64,000 nt of DNA from Haliclystus octoradiatus (Eukaryota; Cnidaria; Staurozoa; Stauromedusae; Haliclystidae): the NCBI GenBank assembly GCA_916610825.1, contig OU744451.1, positions 26,150,207-26,214,206 on the forward strand, read 5' to 3'. Numbering within the stretch: position 1 is the first letter of the stretch; each line of letters begins with the position of its first letter. The position numbers and the translations under genes were made by a program. The notes beneath the pieces were generated by a model. That model did not search any database, was not told the origin of the DNA, and worked only from the letters and a program-made list of their open reading frames with translations. This document shows positions 40,822 through 52,200 of the stretch, one piece after another.

Positions 40822-41700
40822 ATGGGTCGTCCTCATGAATGCTTAGAAACACGAGCAGTTGCAAATTTAATTACAATTAGTGACAAGCAAAAGCAGCGTT
40901 CTCCAAAAGCATTTACAGGATGGAAGAACATGATTGGTCCTTGGCATGAAATAAATAATATTTCCACTATCAAGGTAAAAAGAGGAAAAAGGCGATCTAA
41001 ACAGAATCATTATAATCAAAAAGAAAATATTCTTTCAAAGAAAGCAGTAAATAATTCAAATGCATCTTGCTTTAGACTGCCATCCATAACATTACCAAAG
41101 TTAAAAACGATAAACAAGGAACGATCACATTTCGCAAATCAGATTATGAGAAACATGAATGTTTTATCGTATGATACGGAGTCATGGAGATTAATTGTCA
41201 GCTATCCTGATTACAACTACATTTTAAGGGCTATGCCATATTACCAGCATGATTTATGTCCACGATTTGAAATAATCCACAACAACAAGGAAACAGCTAC
41301 CAACAAGTCCATCTTAAAACAGCCACCCATGGATCCAGGAACTGCTATTGATAAACAACTAACAGGCTGTTCAAAAGAATTAGATAAAGCATCAAATTTT
41401 TCAGCCATGAAATACGAAAAATTACTTCAAGCGTATCTACGTACAACAGGAAATAGCTATGTTTGTAACTATCAATCCCCAAGCAGTATTAATGCCCCTT
41501 TGAAATTTCCACATGCATTTCTGAAGAATACTCGAGAGGAAGGGGGATTAAAAAGAATTACGGGGGAAAAGCGAGCATTAGAAAATACTAGAAAGCTAAA
41601 ACGAAAACACTTTGATCAAAGTTATAGAACACAAGACGGATTTCTAGTTTTGTCACAAACTAACATCAAAAAAAAGTTTATATGCGAAAGAAAAAAATAA
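40822..41700 (+). CDS. Unrecognised single-exon protein, 292 aa
   Basis: An uninterrupted frame from ATG at 40822 to TAA at 41700, much longer than chance frames in this AT-rich DNA, starting 194 bp from RIC8 and followed at once by AATAAA-like signals (AAATAAATAAAATAAGG). I do not recognise the family. The protein is very basic, with KRGKRRSK at about 53-60, LKRKHFD and a C-terminal KKKFICERKK, no signal peptide or membrane segment, and one more ordered-looking part at about 115-155 (SWRLIVSYPDYNYILRAMPY, then YQHDLCPRFEI). Basic, disordered and probably nuclear or cytoskeletal; any role is a guess. A 5' non-coding exon cannot be excluded. Confidence 0.65.
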   Translation: MGRPHECLETRAVANLITISDKQKQRSPKAFTGWKNMIGPWHEINNISTIKVKRGKRRSKQNHYNQKENILSKKAVNNSNASCFRLPSITLPKLKTINKERSHFANQIMRNMNVLSYDTESWRLIVSYPDYNYILRAMPYYQHDLCPRFEIIHNNKETATNKSILKQPPMDPGTAIDKQLTGCSKELDKASNFSAMKYEKLLQAYLRTTGNSYVCNYQSPSSINAPLKFPHAFLKNTREEGGLKRITGEKRALENTRKLKRKHFDQSYRTQDGFLVLSQTNIKKKFICERKK

Positions 41701-42229
41701 ATAAAATAAGGAAATAAATTGAACGAACTGGTAATTTTTTAATAATAATCAAAATCATTTAATTAAGTAGTAAGCATTGCGATTAGCTTAATATACATTT
41801 GTCACTTTGTCAGAAAATTGGAAATAAATCTCAATCTATTTTACGTAACTTTGAATTTGAATGTACAGTGTTGATGACTTAGTTTATTAGTAAGAAAAAT
41901 AATAAAAATTTTATGCCTTTAATTTTAAGTAATCAAAAATTTGAATTTTATGTTAAATTATTTACTTGAATTTTCAAACATGATCGTGAGATAATCTGTC
42001 TGATTCCCTAACTATTACTAATAATTTAAAGCTCTTCAAAACACATTGCAAATATGCACAACTTGGGGAATTTGTGTGGGCGTGTCAATTTTATTACGTA
42101 CCATAGCAAATGAATGTTTGAAACATTTAATTATATAAAACCAGACCAACCAAATGTTTTCCTTTCCACTGCTATCACATGGGGTATAATTATGAAGATG
42201 AATGTAATATGTGTATTATTGCTTCATCT

Positions 42230-42780
42230 AGCTATCCAATGAAGAAATTTATTTCGATAAAACAGTATATATTAACGTATTCTTTTGATAAAACGGTATT
42301 GACGTATTTTTTTATATAGTTCATACTTAATTAGATATCTACAGTAAAGGTTTATTAATATCAAACTTCAATTGGAACACTAGAATGTCGTTTGGCAAAA
42401 TCTTACTTTAATTAATACTTACATTATTAAATTATGAAATATTATCAGTATATATAGTACTAGTATGAAGGAATAGGACATTATAATTAACACACTTTCA
42501 TTAGCTTTTAATAATTACGTCTCAATTTTCTTTACGACATTTTATGGATTTTTATGGCGAGGAATAAATCTTTTTGAATAAGACGGTATCGAAATCTTTT
42601 TTTATATCTTTCACATTGTTAGAGATATCTGCAGTAAAGATTATTAATATCAAACTGCAACTGGAAGTCTTGAGAATACTTGGCAGAATTTTACTTTATT
42701 TGATACTTTTAAATCATGAAATATTATTAGTATAAGCAGGACTGGTATTGAAGGATTATGACATTTACAAAATATTTTTC
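42230..42780 (+). repeat. Diverged tandem duplication, about 330-bp period
   Basis: Segment 42240-42480 and segment 42565-42770 share, in order, GATATCTACAGTAAAG / GATATCTGCAGTAAAG, TTATTAATATCAAACT, TTGGCA...TTACTTTA, ATCATGAAATATTAT-type and GGA(A)T(A/T)GGACATT phrases. Divergence is substantial, so it is old. No coding potential. Confidence 0.8.
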
Positions 42781-45244
42781 AACATGATATTAACTAAGTG
42801 AAATCGAATAACGCTTTTGAAATCTTATAACGCTTAAATTGTAAGAGTCAATCTTTATTATATACCGTTCATGTTACCAATGGATTTTTGATTCTGAAAT
42901 CCATACTATGTATAGAGCGGAACCATCTCCTTAGTGAAGAGAATTAAATACAGCTTCTCAACAGTAACAGCATTTGGGTCGAAGGCCTATACAAGGCCCT
43001 CCGCAGGAGCTAGAAAAAAGCGCCTGTTTTCTAGTTTAATTATATAAAAATTAGGATTAAAAACACCGAATTAATTACTGAGTCTCTTAGCATAGGATCA
43101 TAGGATCTATTTTATATTGTATAGTTTCTTCTTAAAATATTTTAATCTCCAAGACATCCATCGCATTCCCTCTTCTTCCCTCATCTTCGAAGAATTCTTT
43201 ATGATGATATATTTCAGTTTCAGCAGTGAACACCGTCTTAATTACATGCAAATGCCCTTCGTATTATTTATACTTGTTTACTTTTATACTGACTGATAAG
43301 ACGATGATTGCAATTAATATATATGATTGAAAAAATGTCTCCTATTTTGTCGCAGCTGACATTTCGATGTGTATAATATATAATACTTCTAAAGCAGACA
43401 CATTTATTCTGGATGTCGTCGTTTCGGAGTCGGAAAGACGTTTGAAATTACGTCGGAAAGACGAATTTGTGTATATACATTATTGAACAACATTTTAAAT
43501 AACCACAACTAATCATTTGTTGATAATATTGCGTCATATTTAAAATATTGGATATCATTTAATCTTGTATTTCCAGACTATAATCTCGTTTCAAAAATGA
43601 TAAATACTGACACAGCTGTACGGTACTGTCTATTTATGGTTTGCCATATTATATATTTACTATGAATTCTAGATTTTTTCATCATCATCCATTTATATGA
43701 TAAATTTTGTATTAAACCGGAACAACTGGACATGTGATGATGGCAAACTTGGAGGCAAAGTCCTTCCTTATGAAATAAATTATTTCAGTGATTGTTAAAC
43801 AAATTTGTTACATCGATTTATATTCATTTTTCTATTCTGTTATCTGTGGAGTGCTGTGTTGTGGATAGTGTTTCAATCAAATTCAAATAAAAGGGTTGAA
43901 TTGAAGGTTGGTTTGCATATATTAACTTTTGATTAGTTTTCATTTCGAAGAAGATTGTAAATATTCGTCAAAGGCAAACAAAACTCAGTGTGGATTGCAA
44001 GCTAATTGTTGTGGTGTAATACTTTGGATATAGAAATGGTCAAACTAATACTAAATTAGTTAAATTTTGGAATAGTTTAATTGTTAGTAAAAATAATAAG
44101 AATTTTTCGACCGTTTGAACTTAGTAGAATGTTTCAACCGGGACGGTTCGTTTTGGTAATGCGGTGAAACCTCATGGGTACGTGGACGCGTGGACCTACT
44201 TCGAGTCGAGTAAGTAAATATCATCATTCATTATTTTATATGTAACTTTTTAAACATGAATGTGACAAAAATACAAAATTATAACAAGAATGGTTATAAT
44301 GCATTGATTTGAAAATTATGTTTTCTAAAATAATGTCTAAAATAAAAAAAATTATCAGCTGTTACTTGCTAGTTTTCCTAATGTTCGTTAAATGAAAACT
44401 TTGTGAAGAAGCAACTGACATTTGAATTACTCAGGGTTTTCTCTTAGAAGCATTTAATCAATCTCCAAATAAAATCACTATAGATTGAATTGATTTTCAA
44501 TTGAACTTTGTATAACACCTGCTGTATCGATATAGGTATAATACAAACTGCACTGTGCATAGTATTTATGTAACTCGATTTATTTTCCGTATGTATCCTA
44601 TTTTGATTAACTGATTTATAGATAGATAGAAATATATTTCAATCATTGAAACAAAGCAAATTAATTAGAATACAGGAAACTTTTAACATAGATATATGTG
44701 TAGCTACAATGATTGAGGTCACCCCTTAAAGCAGTGCAGCTTGTTTATAGGGGGACTCATTATTTTAAGTTATCATTTATTCAATTAAATAAGGATAATA
44801 ATAATTATAATTATAATAATAAAATTATAAGAAAGAAATTGAAAGAAAAATCTTTTTGTTTCTATTCCAAAAAGATGACATTCTATAATTAGGCAGGTTC
44901 CAAGAAAAGCTGACTATGACAAAGGGAATATGGAAACGTTATGCTTTCGTTTATGATTTTTGATAAATGCATAATTAGAGTGTATTATTCCTTCAGGGGT
45001 TTCATTGAATGTTGAGTTCTGTTTAGTCATAGGAGCCTGGTTATGTCTACTAATCTAATTAACCGCGGCAACATTATGATCAAGCTAAAATTGTTAGTCA
45101 TTTTTCAATAGACTAACGTTTTCATATTTTGCATAAAGTTTTCTCAAATTTTGACTATAGAATCGAAACAAATATGAGAGGCATTAGAAATCCCGATCAC
45201 ATCACGAGAACGCAAAATCAGGGCGTGGTCAAAAATAGTAAATA

Positions 45245-45559
45245 ATAAAAGTAATGTAGACGGTGTCGCCCTACCGAAGGCACCCGTACCACTCCACTAT
45301 TTCTAGATTAGTGGCTTTTTTTGCTGAGAGCAATGATTTTAAACGCTCTTTGTTGATCTCAGCCGCGACACTGCAGATCAATTTCAACAGATTTCATGGC
45401 AGATAAGTCTTGATTGTCAATGCGCAACGATGCGCCGCAGCTACTCACAATGCAATTCCCCCTCTGGACTGAGTTGACCTTAGGGGGATTTCAACCACAG
45501 TCGATCAGATATGATCCGATCTGAAGTTCGGTTGCTCTGCCATCTGAGCTAATCCTCCT
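45245..45559 (-). mobile_element. tRNA-derived SINE, family 1, with internal deletion
   Basis: Minus orientation; core 45256-45558. Direct repeats AATAGTAAATA at 45234-45244 and 45560-45570. The A and B boxes are present. It is about 50 bp shorter than the 29583 copy, because the segment between GGACCATTCC and GACTGAGTTG is missing. Confidence 0.93.
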
Positions 45560-45584
45560 AATAGTAAATAGTAGTCGAGATTAT

Positions 45585-45900
45585 ATAGGCCCTACCGAAG
45601 GTGCCCGTATTACTCTGCTGAGTGCCCGAAGGATTGGCCTTTTTTCAACAAGAGCAATGATTATAAATGCTCTTTATTGCCACGATCTCAGCCACGACAC
45701 TGCACGTCGATTTCAACAGATTTCATGGCAGATGAGGCCTGCAACATGCCGCAGCTACTCATAATGCAATTCCTTCTAGACCATTCATTCCGCGACCAGA
45801 AGATGTCACTTATTTGATGCCTGTTTTAGATAAATTCAAGACTGAGTTGATCTTCGGGGATCTGAACCACATTCGATAACATCTTGCACCAGAATAGACC
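45585..45900 (-). mobile_element. tRNA-derived SINE, family 1, old copy
   Basis: It follows the preceding SINE by under 30 bp in the same orientation. Order of conserved phrases is kept (CCTACCGAAGG, GATCTCAGCC, CGACACTGCA, CAACAGATTTCATGGCAGAT, GAACCACATTCGAT) but with many differences, so it is much older than its neighbour. The tRNA head is poorly kept. Confidence 0.8.
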
Positions 45901-47854
45901 TTGCACGAGTCCTTGTAAACTATATGATTTGCAATCATGAGAGCGGGACCATGATTCGACCGACCATGATTCGACCGACCTATAGTTACACATGTGTAAA
46001 GTGTCCTTTATTTGCAGGTCAAAATGACAAAATATATCATATCATTTCGTATATTTAGGAATGCATGGAGTTCAAATTGAGGCATATATAAGTTTGAGGG
46101 TACATCTCAATAAGTTTTATTCATGTATACCCTGCGCTAATATTGCATTCATGGAAAATTCAACTTTGACAATTAATGTAATTCGTGAGAATTAAGTTTT
46201 ATTAATCATATAAGCAATCGTAAATTAAATGAATTCAAATTTGAAATTTAATGAATTTGTAAATGGTTGTATCACGGCATTACACGTCATTCCTCTTCAC
46301 AGCGAATTAAAACAGCAAACCTAATTTCGCTGGATTCAATTTTCATATTTCTTCTTTTGTTTTTTCAATTTTAATTCAATTTGTTGTTAAAAAAATAGAA
46401 TTACAATTCATTTTGTATTTTGCATAGACATTTGCCTATACTAAGACAAATCATTATTTCTTTACTCGTACTTCTACGCTGAATTTTTCATTTTAAGTTC
46501 AAAATAATTACTGTCTAGTGCTTAATTTTAATCCTGTCTTGTGAAATTATACTATGACTACCATCCTGGCAATTGATGTTACCAAGGAAACATAAATTGT
46601 AATTAAAGAACGTTATCAGAAAGAGTTTCAAAGTATATATTTGGCAGAAATATTCAAAAATACTGTCTGACTCTTAATGTTATATGAAAGACATTACAAG
46701 GCCATTTCAACAGCTCAAATAATGCTTGTTATTACATTTAACTGACTCTCCCTGGATTTGAAATAATCTTAAAAACTATTCATGCACGTTTTGTTTTCAA
46801 TATGGTGTTGATTTCCATTGTGATAATAGTTTTAAAAGATTATGGGAAAATCGAACAAGATCTTAATCTCACTTGCTTTCCTTCTTCTTAAAATTAAGCC
46901 TATTTCCTCTGCATACAATAACATTTAGAAGAATAGAGTAAATTGGTTGCTTCAAAATCAAGTACAATTTTTACTTATTGAAGTATATATAGAACATTGA
47001 CTTGAGAATATTGGATGAAGAAATGATAGCATATGATAATATGAGATATTCATGACTCTGCTTGGCATCAATTTCACTTTACAGCCAAGCAGTTTTCGAC
47101 CCATTTCTCAAAGCCTATATATGTTATGATGTATACAAGTAATCTACTATTTGTATTTATTTATTTAACATTGATATACAAATGATTTCGATAATAAATG
47201 TCACTGATTTACAGATTTACAGTGAAAATAATTAAAAGAAGAATTTAAACAAAGACTTGACGCAGTTTAAAGCTGGAGACTGGTGCTGACTCAATATACA
47301 AGTAAGTTTATTTTTCTTATACTGCAGCTGTCATGTTTACATTTTGAGAAAATATCTACTCGCCGCAAGAAAAGAAGTATGGTCTCTCCAACCGGGTATT
47401 CATATGATTTTTAAACAAATTCCAATACGGCTTTTGAAGCAATCAATTAAGTAATTGTGAATAGTGTAATTGTTTCACGAAACTCCATGCATTCTACTTT
47501 CTCCGATATGTCTATTGTCTAAAAAGACATCCTGTAGTTTTGATAATCTACACTCGAAACAAATGATTTCATCATTCAGCTTATTACAGTGAGATGAAAT
47601 TGTCTTTTCAAATTGAGTTTGCTGCATTGGAAAATGCTGTCTATTTAGAAACAATATACTATTATAAGAATCTATACCCCAAACACGCAAGTTGACCTTA
47701 AAACATAATTTGTTCTTGATAAATGAGGCTTTGCTGAAAATGTCATGAAATACGTTTCTGCAAGAATAGAAAAACTGCACACAACGGCACACAACCAAAA
47801 TTCTTTGCAATCCCAAACGTTCGAATGAAGAAAACCCTCAAATGCAATACTGTT

Positions 47855-48110
47855 GGCAATTATATATAAATATATGGAATCCATTGAATAGTAATTTCTG
47901 TTGTACATACGATTGACACGATTGCGTGATATCTTTTTAAGTACTCTCCATTAGATATGCACGTGATGTATATAGAGAAATTATATATATATATATGGAA
48001 TCCATTGAATAGTAATTTCTGTTGTACATACGATTGACACGATTGCGTGATATCTTTTTTAAGTACTCTCCATTAGATATGCACGTGATGTATATAGAGA
48101 TTTCAACATT
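47855..48110 (+). repeat. Near-identical tandem duplication, about 121-bp period
   Basis: Unit 1 (about 47872-47978) and unit 2 (about 47993-48100) share ATATGGAATCCATTGAATAG through GCACGTGATGTATATAGAGA with essentially one difference, the length of a T run. The AT-rich TATATATA linker between them probably mediated the duplication. Very recent. Confidence 0.95.
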
Positions 48111-49234
48111 TGTAATGACTGTTAATAAAAAATGGATGCACTCTTGAGAAAGGTAAACATTCTTGAAATACTCTATAATAAAACTTGATATTTACCCATG
48201 AGACAATGGGGTCACTGTAAAAGTCGGTATATCAGTTGTCAATTTCTAATCAAATCAATTAAATCCTAAATGATTAATAATCCTAATAATCAAAGCCTTT
48301 CATGATCTATCTATGTTAACAAGTGAGAAACATTGTACGCGGCGTTTGATTGGAGGTTTCGTTTTATTCATGCGTGAGAAAGTCATACGAGTCACTGATT
48401 GGCTAAGATAAAAAAAACGAAAACTATTGCGGAATGTTAATAAAGAGATATCTCTGGTTATTAAATAAACGAAACTACGCACTCCATGCAGATACAAACC
48501 GGATCGGAATCGATTAAGATATCGTTTCCTTCGCGTACGTTCCCTCGTTAAAACGATTACTAATTGTGATCATTATTGTCAAATAATTACCTGTGAGATA
48601 TTCCCAAATAATATTTGCAACAAAAACTATTGCGGCAAGGTTCAAGAAAAAAAGGGGATTCTGGGACAGAGAGTCTCAGAAGGCCAGCAGAAATACAGAA
48701 GGAAAGGGAAGAAATAGCTGTATTCAAATTTTATTCTATCAGAAAAAAAATCATTTGCTTTCCTTTCGTGCGGAGAAGTACAACTGTAAAGTTTTTATCA
48801 TATTTTTATAGAAATAACAGTAAAATAAAAAGATGAGATGAAATCACCACAAAGCGTTTGAAAGAAGAAATCGCCTGAAAATGTTCGGAAGGGAAAATTT
48901 AAATCCCAGAAGGAAAAATATTTTATCGGACCCTGTATTGCGGTTATAAATTGTTTTACTATTACTTCCTACGTTGCTATTAAATACTACGTATTTAAAT
49001 TGCAACTAGGTGTTACGCAGAATCTTTAGCTATTAATTACAAGTGAGATCTTAATTGAATGTACAATGTAAAACATTTCAATATAATACAAACTAGCTAC
49101 ATTAATTATTCCAATTTATGAATGCATTTTGTACTACATGCATCCAAATTAATAAGATTCTCGTCGGAGTTCTCGCTCATCAAACATTGTGGTGTTACTG
49201 TTTCAGATCAGAACAAAGATACAATCTATTCAAA

Positions 49235-52200
49235 ATGGTGTCCTTGTTATTTGCACTATTTATTCCATGGTTAGTATCCAAAATGTTTCAATAACATAAA
49301 TTGATTATCTTTGGAAGCCTTTTGATGTCCCTTGATTACCACATTTGGTCTATTTAATGCCTGTTTTGGTGTTCACGTAGTTCTAGTTTTGTTGTGCAAT
49401 TCATGTGCTAGCTGAGTGTCAATATTGTAATAGACAGACAGACAGTAGTAGAACAGAAAGAGATAATCAACATATGTGTTCAGAAAAATATTTTTTAAAA
49501 ATGGGAGGTATATATCGTGTGTGTTGCAATGTATAGTCTTCAGCAAGAAGTTAAGGGTTCACATTTATGCAAAGAATGAATACTTTATCATTCAAACCCT
49601 GGATTGAAACAGGGCATATTGAGCTACAGTCAAACTCATTTTATGTATACCAACCTGTTCAGTATTAAATATAAATAATATATATTTTAAAAATTTAAGA
49701 CCTGATTTATAATTTATATTTTGTCGTCTGAGAATTCTTAGGTTCACTCAATAATAATTCTTCATAACTAAAATATCAGTTATACAGCTGGGCTGATCTC
49801 TTCTGTTTCAGCATTGGCTTGTTCCAATCGGTTTCTACACAGTCGTCAGGTATGGTGCTTTGTTTCTAAATAAGTTACACAATATGCAGTCACCGCTTTT
49901 ATTTTAATGGGATACTGTCTACAAGGCAGTATGATTATGCTATTCGATGGATCACTCTCCCGCCACTGGCAGAGCATATGGTTATATGTTTCCCAAAATA
50001 ATTGACATATCTCAAGATGATACACTATATATTAGTACTTTTTATACGATACTTGAGAATTTTATCAACTAATCGTGCGAATGAAGCCTCAAGAATTCAA
50101 GCAAACAAAAACATTATCAAAGGCGTTTCCAAAATCAAACGTGTACCCCCAAAACCATTCGCAGACCCCTAGACCCCTAACACAACCCTTTTATTTTGGA
50201 AGCCCCCACATAAGCCAATAATCGATGTTATTTACTCTACAAAACTTCTGTTGAATCAAAACTCTATATTGTAGTTCTGTAAACTTATAAACGAGGCTTG
50301 ATTCGAACGCTGACTACCCCCTTAAACAAGCTGGTATACCATTGTCACTTTTCCGAATATTATTTCCTTCCACGCTAATAAGACTGAATCGCTAAAAAAG
50401 TTGTCATCGAAGGACACATCCTCAAGCAATTTCAGATCATAAGCTTTGAGTTTTGACACAAAATCTCACATCAGTTAATTTTGAATCGTTATTGATTTGC
50501 AATGATTGCAAATTGAAGAACAAATAGATCTATAGCCAAAATATCAGTTCCATTGTTATCACTCTCATTTATTTATTAAATTACTTGATCGAAGATTATT
50601 AAATCCGCGTCACGGCAGTTTTACCAATTTGTTTCTTTTGTTTCAGGAAACGTAACAAGTAATTCCTCCACAGCCACGGGATACATCGATCAGTTTAATA
50701 ATATTTTGTTAACGTACGACAAGAAACGAAGACCAAATTTTGGAGGTTAGCCAGTTAAGGAGAAATGCCTTAAAAATTCAGCAAATTTTAAGTGTTTTTT
50801 CCAGCATTGATGTATTTTTTCAGCTTTCTCAAGATCTTTATTTTGAATTGCACACTAGGTCCTCCAGTTGAAGTCATTACCCAAGTTGCTATTGTTTCCT
50901 TTGGACCAATCAGCGAAAAGACATCGGTATGAAGCATTTAACACCAGCGCATATATTATCAAAATTTATTCAATCGAGGCATCAGAAATTCAGGAGTTTC
51001 CGAAACAAATCGTTTTCACCTTACGTGCTCTCTCGTGCACCGTAAAGTTAGATAGCTTATATCGAAGCTGTTCGCCAGTCCAGTTGCTTTGTAAGAATAA
51101 TTACAGCTCAGTTTACAAACTTTTATATGACTTTCATATGCATATCTCTCAATGGTTTTGCATCGATTGCGTTTATTGAGTTTTCGAACATGGTTTAGAT
51201 TTGTGATTTGATGTCAATGCCATAAACCAATCAGATTGATAAAATCGATTTCGTTATTTTACAAAGCTAGGTAATTAAATGATAGGGTAGTCTCGATATT
51301 CCTTAGGGTGAATGCAGTTTTAAAATTAAATTCACTGACAACTTCGTATTAGAAGCTCATTTTCAATTCAATTCATTAGAAATAACATTTTGATAGATTC
51401 TCACATCCCAGGTGCACTACCATTGTATTGCTATGAAATATTTGACTTTGTCATCAATATATAATTAAGATGATTCGATTTATTCGATTTCCTTTACAGA
51501 TTTATAATCTGTGGCTGTATAAAGCGTTGTAGTCAAAGTGAATTTAAAACGACATTACACCTTAAAATTCGCGCAATGCGAAATCATCATACTGAATTTG
51601 CTTGTCTTAAATTCTTAAGAACTTGATCTGATTCTATAGGCAATACTTTTAATCATGCCAAACTTTCAAATCGTTCCTAATTTATTTTGCAGACTTTCGA
51701 CATTGAGGTATATTTACGTCAAACATGGTTGGATCCTCGACTCCGTTTTAATGGCAATGTAGCAATTACTCTGAACGAGGATCCAAAAGATCTATTTTGG
51801 GTTCCAGATACTTCATTTCCGAATGCAATTGAATCAAAAAAGCATTACGTCACTACCATTAACTCAAGAATCAAAATTAGCCCAAATGGAGTCATATTTG
51901 TTAGTCAAAGGTATTTATAATTTTAAAACTTAACGGCGAAGACAGGAAAGACCTAAGACTCCCATTTACGCACTACCCTGATTGATGCCTGCACTAATAT
52001 AGAGTAGAATCAAACAGAGCCACAACCAATTTCCTTATGATTACAATCTGTCACCATAGCTAAAATTTTCAGCTGATTATCTTCAACCATTATCAAGTGA
52101 ATGTCCATGTCACGGATGTGCAAGATTGCTGTGTTGTTATTTTGTCTTCCAGGAAGAATTTGACAAATACCATCTGTAAAAGCAGCCATGCTTAGATAAG

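Larger units (their letters stand above)
41701..47854. other. Long gene-poor interval upstream of the receptor genes
   Basis: AT-rich, with no conserved coding sequence seen. It holds a diverged tandem duplication (42230-42780), two family-1 SINEs (45256-45900), a 15-bp doublet ACCATGATTCGACCG at about 45950-45980, and two stretches ending in strong donors (before GTAAGTAAAT at 44210 and GTAAGTTTA at 47302) that could be 5' non-coding exons of the first receptor gene. Confidence 0.55.

Noticed and set aside
50868-51179. 103-aa plus-strand frame after receptor exon 4
   Set aside because: It begins out of frame inside exon 4 and reads into the intron.
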